NCBI RefSeq assembly: GCF_900094595.1
Contig: NZ_FMAD01000005.1
Coordinates: 62,001-126,000, forward strand
From: Cupriavidus alkaliphilus
GTDB lineage: Bacteria > Pseudomonadota > Gammaproteobacteria > Burkholderiales > Burkholderiaceae
Direction of reading: 5' to 3'
Length of the DNA: 64,000 nt
Position numbers and translations under genes: made by a program. Each line of letters begins with the position of its first letter. The first letter of the stretch is position 1. The notes beneath the pieces are model-generated. The model was not told the DNA's origin and did not search any database. It worked only from the letters and a program-made list of their open reading frames with translations. Of this stretch, positions 60,114-64,000 are shown piece by piece.

Positions 60114-61301
60114 TCAGCCGAGCGTTACCACACTGCTCAGCAGCATGCGCACCAGTGTGGCCTGCCGCGTGACCCCCGTCTTGGAGAAGATCGCGCGCAG
60201 GTGGGCGCGCGCCGTGTTCTTGCTGGTGCCCAGCGCCTCGGCGGCTTCGTCGAGCGTCATGCCGTCGGCAAGCACCAGCGCCAGCGCGGTTTCGGCGGGC
60301 GTGAGGTCGAACAGCTTGCGCACCACCTCATGCGAGGCGCGCGACTTGCGCTCGGGATCGCGGATAAAGACCGCGCAGGCCGGGCGATGGCGGTGGTCTT
60401 CGGACCATTCGCTGAGCGGAATGGTGCGGATCAGCACGCCCAGCTTGCCGCGCCCCGAGGGGCGGGTGATCGACATGGCTTCGGCCAGCGCCGGCGCGCT
60501 GCCGTGGTGCCCCATCTGGGCGCGGCGCAGCAGGTACTGGAACTTGCGGCTTTCCTGTGCGTAGGCGATCTCGAAGCTGGCGCCGTTGAGGCGGATGCCA
60601 TCGTTCTCCGCAAGGATCTCGTCGGCTTCCGCATTCTTCTTCAGGATTGCGCCGGCTGCGTCGAGGATGACCATGCCCACCAGCATGCGGTCGATCGCGC
60701 CAGCATAGAGGCTGCGCTCCGATTCGACCACATCCAGCCTGGAATGCAGCCGGACCGCGCGCCGCAGGTGCGGCAGGATGGTAGCGCACGCCGCCTTGTC
60801 CACCTCGGAGAAGTCCTGCGCGTCGTGCTGGCGGCAGACGCGCAGCCGGCACTCGACCCCGTCTTCGGTGCAGATGTCCGCGCCCAGCAGGTAGCGCACG
60901 CCAAGCGGCTGCAGGAACTGCCGGTAGATCTCGCTGCGGCACCAGTTGCCGGCGCCCATCGCTTCGTCGACCGTCACGGCCCGGTCGGTGGGCAGGTTGA
61001 TAAAGGGATCGATGGCGTAGTAGTAGGTGTTGTACGACGCCTCGGCCTCGAGCGAAGTGCCGTGCTGCGACGCATGCACCGCGATGCCACTGCGGTCGCT
61101 CGCGGGCGAGCGCAGGATGAAGCTCACATAGCTGGCATCAAGTTGATTGCGCAGCATTTCCAGCGCGCGGCCCCAGGGTACGGGCTCCATCGGCCCTTCG
61201 TAGACCGCCGCCAGCAGCGCGCTGAAATGCGGCAGGCTCAGTCCGGACTGCGCAAACCAGGGCGACGCCGCCCCTTGCGCCTCTACGGTCGCCATCAACA
61301 T
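60114..61301 (-). CDS. LuxR-family transcriptional regulator (TeiR-like)
   Basis: A 395-residue regulator. The C-terminal LuxR helix-turn-helix (LTPAETALALVLADGMTLDEAAEALGTSKNTARAHLRAIFSKTG, about 335-380) is clear. The N-terminal 330 residues have PAS/GAF-like character (MLVGMVILDAAGAILKKNAEADEIL). Length and layout match TeiR, the testosterone-inducible activator of Comamonas steroid genes. The gene is next to the ethD-like operon in the same direction. The start at 61301 is chosen for AGGAGAC seven bases before; MATV at 61295 is an alternative. It is the best candidate to bind the TAGTCC motif. Confidence 0.85.
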   Translation of the reverse strand: MLMATVEAQGAASPWFAQSGLSLPHFSALLAAVYEGPMEPVPWGRALEMLRNQLDASYVSFILRSPASDRSGIAVHASQHGTSLEAEASYNTYYYAIDPFINLPTDRAVTVDEAMGAGNWCRSEIYRQFLQPLGVRYLLGADICTEDGVECRLRVCRQHDAQDFSEVDKAACATILPHLRRAVRLHSRLDVVESERSLYAGAIDRMLVGMVILDAAGAILKKNAEADEILAENDGIRLNGASFEIAYAQESRKFQYLLRRAQMGHHGSAPALAEAMSITRPSGRGKLGVLIRTIPLSEWSEDHRHRPACAVFIRDPERKSRASHEVVRKLFDLTPAETALALVLADGMTLDEAAEALGTSKNTARAHLRAIFSKTGVTRQATLVRMLLSSVVTLG

Positions 61302-61450
61302 TGTCTGTCTCCTGTTTCCACACTCCATGCGTGGACTGACCGGTGCTCTGCGGCACCTGGGCAGCGCAGATTATAGGGAGGCTGCCTGCCGATGTCCGGC
61401 ACTCGGCGCCCTTGTTTGCCCTGGTTTGCGCCCTCTCGGTGTTTTCCCTG

Positions 61451-61468
61451 ACCTGCAATCGGACGATG
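61451..61468 (+). promoter_or_regulatory. Half-match to the steroid-regulon motif upstream of the SDR gene
   Basis: GGACGATG at 61461-61468 is an exact match to the second half, while the first half (ACCTGC) is poor. It lies 66 bases before the SDR start, the same distance as for kshA and tesB. Confidence 0.35.
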
Positions 61469-61533
61469 CCGGTCGCGCCTGCCGCCGATCAAATGGCCGT
61501 ACACCACAGGGCAACCGAAGGAGAACGACTCAG

Positions 61534-62366
61534 ATGGATTTCACCGACAAGACCGTGCTGGTCACCGGCGGCGGCGCCGGCATCGGGCTCGCCAGCGCGC
61601 AAGCCTTCCAGGAACAGGGGGCGCGCGTGGCGCTGATCGAGATCGACGCACAGCGCGCCGGGCAGGCCCGGGGGCGCTGCTGGGCAAGACCGGCACGGAA
61701 GTGCTGGTGGTACAGGGCGATGCCACCGATGCCGGCACCGTGCGCGAACTGGCTGCGCAGGTCGAACAGCGTTTCGGGGTGCTGGACGTGCTGGTCAACA
61801 ACGTCGGCGATTTCCTGCGCATCGCCAAACCGTTCGAGCACTATGCCGACGACGAGATCGCGAGCCTCTACGCCGCCAACCTGGGCCACGTGTTCACCGT
61901 CACGCGCGCCATGCTGCCGCTGCTGCGGCGCAGTGCCGCCGGCAGCATCGTCACGGTGTCGTCGATCGAGGCGTTCCGCGGCATTCCCTACTGCAGCGTC
62001 TATGGCGCCTTCAAGGCCGCCATCACCGGCTTCACGCAGAGCCTGGCGCTGGAACTGGCGCCGGCGGGCATCCGCGTCAACCTGATCGCCCCCGAGACCA
62101 CCGAAACGCCGCAGGTTCCGGTGTCGCAGATGGTCGCGGCGGAACACCGGCACCATATCCCGCGCTGGATTCCGCTGGGCCGCTTCGGCACGCCGCGCGA
62201 CATTGCCGACGGCATCCTGTTCCTGGTCGGCCCGCGCGCGGCCTGGATCACCGGCACGGCGCTGCATGTCAATGGCGGCGCGCTGGCCGCGGCCGGCTGG
62301 TATCGCGACCCCAGGGGCGCGTGGACCAACATGCCGGTCATCGGCGGCAACGGCATGAACCTCTGA
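61534..62366 (+). pseudogene. SDR family oxidoreductase with a frameshift
   Basis: The first part from ATG 61534 gives MDFTDKTVLVTGGGAGIGLA and a normal cofactor site. Near the G-run at 61670-61674 the frame changes: the continuation in a second frame gives LLGKTGTEVLVVQGDAT, NNVGDFLRIAKPF, the catalytic SVYGAFKAAI (Tyr-x3-Lys) and the end, stopping at 62366. One missing base between about 61667 and 61676 restores a normal SDR of about 277 residues. Either the gene is inactivated or the assembly has an error in the G-run. GAAGGAGAACG precedes the ATG. The epimerase-like gene follows by 42 bases. Confidence 0.8.
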
Positions 62367-62408
62367 TGGCCGCGCACCGCGGCCACACCACCCCACCAGG
62401 AGACAAGC

Positions 62409-63308
62409 ATGAAGATACTGATCGTCGGCGGCACCGGCATGATCGGGGGCCACGCGGCCCTGCACCTGCGCAGCCACGGGCACGACGTCACCATCGCGGG
62501 GCGCAACCGCCCCGCGCCTGGCACGGCGCTGGGCGGGCTGGACTTCCTGCGCTGCGACTACATCGCCAATGACGTCCCGGCCGCGCAGCTCGGCGCCTTC
62601 GACGCGCTGGTCTTCGCCGCCGGCAACGATGTGCGCCACGTGCCGCCCGGCGGCGACGAAGCCGCGCACTGGGAGCGCGCCAACATCGAGGGCGTGCCGC
62701 GTTTCCTGCGCGCGGCGCGCGCTGCCGGGATCCGGGTCGCCGTCTACGTCGGCAGCTTCTACCCGCAGGCGCAGCCGCAGCTGGCCGAGGACAACGCCTA
62801 TATCCGCTCGCGCAAGCTGGCCGACGAAGGCGTGCGGGCGCTGGCCACGGATGCCTTCCGCGTGTGCAGCGTGAACGCGCCGTTCGTCGTGGGCACGGTG
62901 CCGGGCCTGATGGTCCCGATGTTCAAGGCCTATACCGACTACGCCCGCGGCAACTTTGCGCCGATGCCGGATTTCGCGCCGCCCGGCGGCGTCAACTTCA
63001 TCTCGGCCACTTCGCTCGCGGAAGCGATCGAAGGCGCCCTGCTGCGCGGTGAAAACGGCAAGGCTTACCTGGTAGGTGACGAGAACCTGTCGTTCCAGGA
63101 CTATTTCGGTGCCTTCTTCCGCGACGCGGGCCGCCCGGTGCCGCCTGTCATCGACCAGGAGCATCCGTTGCTGCCGGACTCGGCCATCTGCTTCGGCCGG
63201 GGCAATACGCTCTACTACGAGCCGGATGCGGCCGAGACCGCCCTGCTCGGCTATCGCCGCCGCGACATCCTGCGCACGGTCGGCGAGATCGTGACGCAGT
63301 ACAGCTAG
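62409..63308 (+). CDS. NAD-dependent epimerase/dehydratase family protein
   Basis: A 299-residue extended SDR. The Rossmann motif GGTGMIGG lies at residues 7-14, and NAYIRSRKLADEGVRAL carries the active-site Tyr and Lys region. DENLSFQDYFGAFFRDAG is typical of the later substrate part. AGGAGAC precedes the ATG. It is in an operon with the frameshifted SDR and divergent from the LuxR regulator. The substrate is unknown; location suggests an oxidised steroid or hydroxy acid. Confidence 0.87.
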   Translation: MKILIVGGTGMIGGHAALHLRSHGHDVTIAGRNRPAPGTALGGLDFLRCDYIANDVPAAQLGAFDALVFAAGNDVRHVPPGGDEAAHWERANIEGVPRFLRAARAAGIRVAVYVGSFYPQAQPQLAEDNAYIRSRKLADEGVRALATDAFRVCSVNAPFVVGTVPGLMVPMFKAYTDYARGNFAPMPDFAPPGGVNFISATSLAEAIEGALLRGENGKAYLVGDENLSFQDYFGAFFRDAGRPVPPVIDQEHPLLPDSAICFGRGNTLYYEPDAAETALLGYRRRDILRTVGEIVTQYS

Positions 63309-63314
63309 CCTGGC

Positions 63315-63348
63315 GCTGCGGCGGCCTGCTTCCACGGGCCGCCGCAGC
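63315..63348. terminator. Strong bidirectional hairpin between convergent genes
   Basis: A 12-bp perfect stem GCTGCGGCGGCC/GGCCGCCGCAGC with a 10-base loop lies between the epimerase and SDR stops. It lacks a T-run. Confidence 0.5.
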
Positions 63349-63353
63349 GGGCC

Positions 63354-64000
63354 TTACAGCCCCGAGATCAACTGCGCGTTATCGATGCGCAATTCCGCGC
63401 CATTGATAAAGCGCGACGCGTCCGAAGCCAGGAACAGGACCAGCTTGGCCACATCCTCCGGCTGGCACATCCGTGCCATCGGGTCGGTGCCGATACCGAG
63501 CGTGGCCGGGTCCAGGTCCGGCACCAGCGCCTGCGTCATCGGCGTCCAGACGCCATCGGGATGGATCGAGTTGCAGCGGATCCGGTAGCCGTTCTGCTTG
63601 CAGTGCACGGCCACGCTGCGCGTCAGCGCGGTAACGGCGCCTTTGGCGCCGCTGTACGCGCACATCATCGGCAGCCCACCCAGCGCCGCCACCGACGACA
63701 TCACCACGATGGAGCCCCCGGCGGGGTTGCCCTTCATCGCCTGCACACCGAACCTGCAACCAAGGAAATAGCCGTCGGCATTGACCCGCATGACCTCCCG
63801 CCAGCTGTCGAGCGAGGTTTCCTCGATCGACCCGAGCGGACAGATGGCCGCATTATTGACCAGCACGTCGAGCCGGCCGAAGCGGTCCTGTGTGGCGGCC
63901 ATGGCCTTGCGCCAGTCCTCCTCGCTGGCAATGTCGTGGCGCACGAACATGGCCGCGTCCCCGATCTCGCGGGCCAGTGCCTGCCCGGCCTCCTGGTTGA
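63354..64000 (-). CDS. 3beta/17beta-hydroxysteroid dehydrogenase-like SDR (5' end outside window)
   Basis: The frame is open to the right edge: INQEAGQALAREIGDAAM can be read before the internal Met at 63950, so the N-terminus with the cofactor loop lies beyond the window. Visible blocks AMFVRHDIASEEDW, LVNNAAICPLGSIE, VMSSVAALGG, the catalytic CAYSGAKGAVTALTRS and GYRIRCNSIHPDGVWTPM closely match 3beta/17beta-HSD of Comamonas testosteroni. It would oxidise hydroxyls of steroids. A 12-bp hairpin separates it from the convergent epimerase gene. Confidence 0.88.
   Translation of the reverse strand, partial: NQEAGQALAREIGDAAMFVRHDIASEEDWRKAMAATQDRFGRLDVLVNNAAICPLGSIEETSLDSWREVMRVNADGYFLGCRFGVQAMKGNPAGGSIVVMSSVAALGGLPMMCAYSGAKGAVTALTRSVAVHCKQNGYRIRCNSIHPDGVWTPMTQALVPDLDPATLGIGTDPMARMCQPEDVAKLVLFLASDASRFINGAELRIDNAQLISGL

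Overview
The window is about 64 kb of GC-rich chromosomal DNA. It looks like a beta-proteobacterium of the Cupriavidus/Ralstonia group. The reasons are the several tripartite-tricarboxylate ('Bug') binding proteins, the many CaiB/BaiF CoA-transferases and acyl-CoA dehydrogenases, the dispersed 'CCCTCTCCCGC..GCGGGAGAGGG' palindromes, and the codon bias. This is inferred from gene families; no marker gene or rRNA is present. Almost every gene serves catabolism of CoA-activated acids.

Left part (1-20 kb). A plus-strand operon, cut by the left edge, encodes a CoA-transferase, a MaoC protein and a large/small acyl-CoA dehydrogenase pair. Facing it is the conserved prkA-yeaH-spoVR stress trio on the minus strand. 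A minus-strand acyl-CoA operon follows (dehydrogenase, enoyl-CoA hydratase, Bug protein, CoA ligase, Bug protein) with a divergent AraC regulator. Next come a small DUF6494 gene and a CoA-transferase/SDR pair with a divergent LysR regulator.

Middle (20-36 kb). Small membrane proteins (DUF2628, MgtC-like, a 24-residue peptide) precede a five-gene plus-strand cluster. That cluster (acyl-CoA dehydrogenase, CoA-transferase, MmgE/PrpD, CitE-like lyase, HTD2-type hydratase) matches the itaconate/mesaconate-to-citramalyl-CoA gene set. Then come a toxin-antitoxin pair whose toxin has an in-frame amber codon, an unknown small gene, a Bug/CoA-ligase operon, a divergent pimeloyl-CoA-dehydrogenase-like pair, and a DUF1329 gene.

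Right part (37-64 kb). A run of twenty-one co-directional minus-strand genes, with further genes to its right, is a steroid-degradation locus. It holds homologues of 3alpha-hydroxysteroid dehydrogenase, KshA, the TesB/HsaC extradiol dioxygenase, IpdA/IpdB, IpdC, EchA20, FadA6, FadE30, FadE31 and IpdF. It also holds an RND exporter, a YCF48-like protein, an old-yellow-enzyme-like reductase, a LuxR-type regulator (TeiR-like by position and architecture) and, cut by the right edge, a 3beta/17beta-hydroxysteroid-dehydrogenase-like SDR. The genes cover 9alpha-hydroxylation, meta-cleavage of ring A and the CoA-dependent opening of rings C and D. HsaA/B, HsaD, KstD and KshB homologues are not in the window.

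The most interesting non-coding signal is a shared motif, TAGTCC-N4-GGACGATG. It lies upstream of four transcription-unit starts in the steroid region (ethD-like, tesB/hsaC, kshA, and DUF1329 about 25 kb away), with a half-match before the frameshifted SDR. It is probably the operator of this regulon. Other oddities are the broken HigB-like toxin with its 16-bp palindromic operator, a frameshifted SDR, and inverted pairs of dispersed palindromes sitting in operon gaps.
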